Assembly: GCA_029005335.1 (NCBI GenBank)
Contig: JAQXFT010000053.1
Coordinates: 1 to 5,600, forward strand
Reading direction: 5' to 3'
Length of the DNA stretch: 5,600 nt
Source: Oscillospiraceae bacterium
Lineage (GTDB): Bacteria; Bacillota; Clostridia; Oscillospirales; Ruminococcaceae
In this document: piece after piece, positions 4,950 to 5,600 of the stretch
How the letters are laid out: each line of letters begins with the position of its first letter
Numbering within the stretch: the first letter of the stretch is position 1
The notes under the pieces: model-generated
Database searches by the model: none
Seen by the model: only the letters and a program-made list of their open reading frames with translations
Told to the model about the DNA's origin: nothing
Position numbers and translations under genes: made by a program

Positions 4950-5600
4950 TTAAAGCTCTGTTATGATTTGTGCAATATACTGCTGGAGCATAAGGATATC
5001 ACCTGAGGTAATGCCATCACCGGTATTGTGAATATCTCCTGCAATTATTGCCTCACTGCTGAGAGTATTTGACTGCGTGTCACCGACATATGCGGACATT
5101 GCTACTACATCAGCGATTTTAACTGAATTGTCACCGTTTATATCTCCCCTGAGTATTGTGGGGGTCTGTGATGAAGTAGTTGTTGTGGGTCTGGTAGTTT
5201 CTGTAACGGCTGTAGTTGTCTGTCCTGGTCTTGTAGGTCTTGTATTGTTTCCGGTTGTTGCTGAGGATACGGGAGCTGATGTTACTGTAGTAGTTGTTGT
5301 TTCTGTAGTTACTGAAGGAGCTGTTGTTGCAGTAGTTACAATCGGTTCTTCAGTGCTTCCGTCGCCGTAGCCATCGGAGTTGAGGTATCCATCATATGTT
5401 CCGCCTGAAGAAATCTGAACACCTGAACTTGCTCTGTCTGAATAGAACTGTACTGCACCATTGCTCATATTTATATCACTTGGAACTGTGAGAACTGATA
5501 CAACATTGTTGCCCTCTTTTGCGAAAATAAGAGTACCAGCCTGAAGACTTACATTAGTTGATGAAGTATATTTGCCGTTTGAAGTTGCCGGAGTTTCCAT
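4950..5600 (-). CDS. Dockerin-bearing secreted protein, C-terminal part (5' end outside window)
   Basis: The last 216 residues of a larger extracellular protein. The Met at the window edge is probably internal, because no signal peptide follows it. Residues 1-75 form a beta-strand and Gly/Ser/Asn-rich end of some domain; the pattern KEGNNVVSVLTVP ... GVQISSGGTYDGYL recalls the end of Cthe_2159-type carbohydrate-binding domains, but this is uncertain. Residues about 88-149 are a Thr/Pro/Ser linker. Residues 150-216 are a type I dockerin with two calcium loops: Asp153, Asn155, Asp157 and Asp164 in the first; Asp189, Asp195 and Asp201 in the second, which has one extra residue. Dockerins bind cohesins of a scaffoldin, so the protein should join a cellulosome-like or amylosome-like complex or the cell surface. 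A terminator follows. Confidence 0.88.
   Translation of the reverse strand: METPATSNGKYTSSTNVSLQAGTLIFAKEGNNVVSVLTVPSDINMSNGAVQFYSDRASSGVQISSGGTYDGYLNSDGYGDGSTEEPIVTTATTAPSVTTETTTTTVTSAPVSSATTGNNTRPTRPGQTTTAVTETTRPTTTTSSQTPTILRGDINGDNSVKIADVVAMSAYVGDTQSNTLSSEAIIAGDIHNTGDGITSGDILMLQQYIAQIITEL

Noticed and set aside
5077..5370. 97-codon plus-strand frame rich in Val across the dockerin linker
   Set aside because: Val-rich composition is the reverse-strand image of the Thr codons (ACN read as NGT). The minus-strand linker and dockerin are convincing.

Overview
The window looks like chromosomal DNA from a Ruminococcus-like member of the Oscillospiraceae (low-GC Gram-positive, anaerobic, fibre- or starch-degrading). 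The strongest clue is the gene at the right edge: a threonine-rich linker followed by a two-repeat type I dockerin, which is typical of cellulosome or amylosome enzymes in ruminococci. A fermentative D-lactate dehydrogenase, a DUF1292 protein, strong GGAGG-type ribosome sites and near-consensus sigma-A promoters all fit. The genus is an inference; no rRNA or marker gene is present.

Layout, left to right. (1) 1-746, minus: the N-terminal three quarters of a D-lactate dehydrogenase (ldhA), cut by the window edge. (2) 747-1025: a divergent intergenic region with one sigma-A promoter for ldhA and one for the next gene, whose 5' leader carries a hairpin and a 10-base direct repeat. (3) 1026-2060, plus: a cytoplasmic protein with an N-terminal zinc ribbon, an Ala/Pro linker and BspA-type leucine-rich repeats. 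(4) 2061-2615: 555 bases without an intact gene. It holds an orphan ribosome site, a perfect hairpin, and a decayed 3' end of an IS200/IS605-type tnpB whose terminal hairpin ends 15 bases before the next start codon. (5) 2616-3821, plus: an archaeal-type cofactor-independent phosphoglycerate mutase family protein, possibly a homoserine kinase, with no visible ribosome site. (6) A bidirectional terminator shared with the convergent PAP2-family membrane phosphatase (3840-4418, minus). (7) 4514-4816, minus: a small acidic DUF1292 protein with a consensus promoter. (8) 4950-5600, minus: the C-terminal part of a secreted dockerin protein, with its own terminator.

The genes do not form one pathway. 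They are mostly single transcription units of housekeeping type (fermentation, glycolysis or amino-acid metabolism, lipid phosphate hydrolysis) next to an extracellular polysaccharide-degradation component. The least ordinary part is 2061-2615, where a mobile-element remnant appears to have separated a good ribosome site from the phosphoglycerate mutase gene. I found no CRISPR array, tRNA, rRNA, phage gene or defence system.
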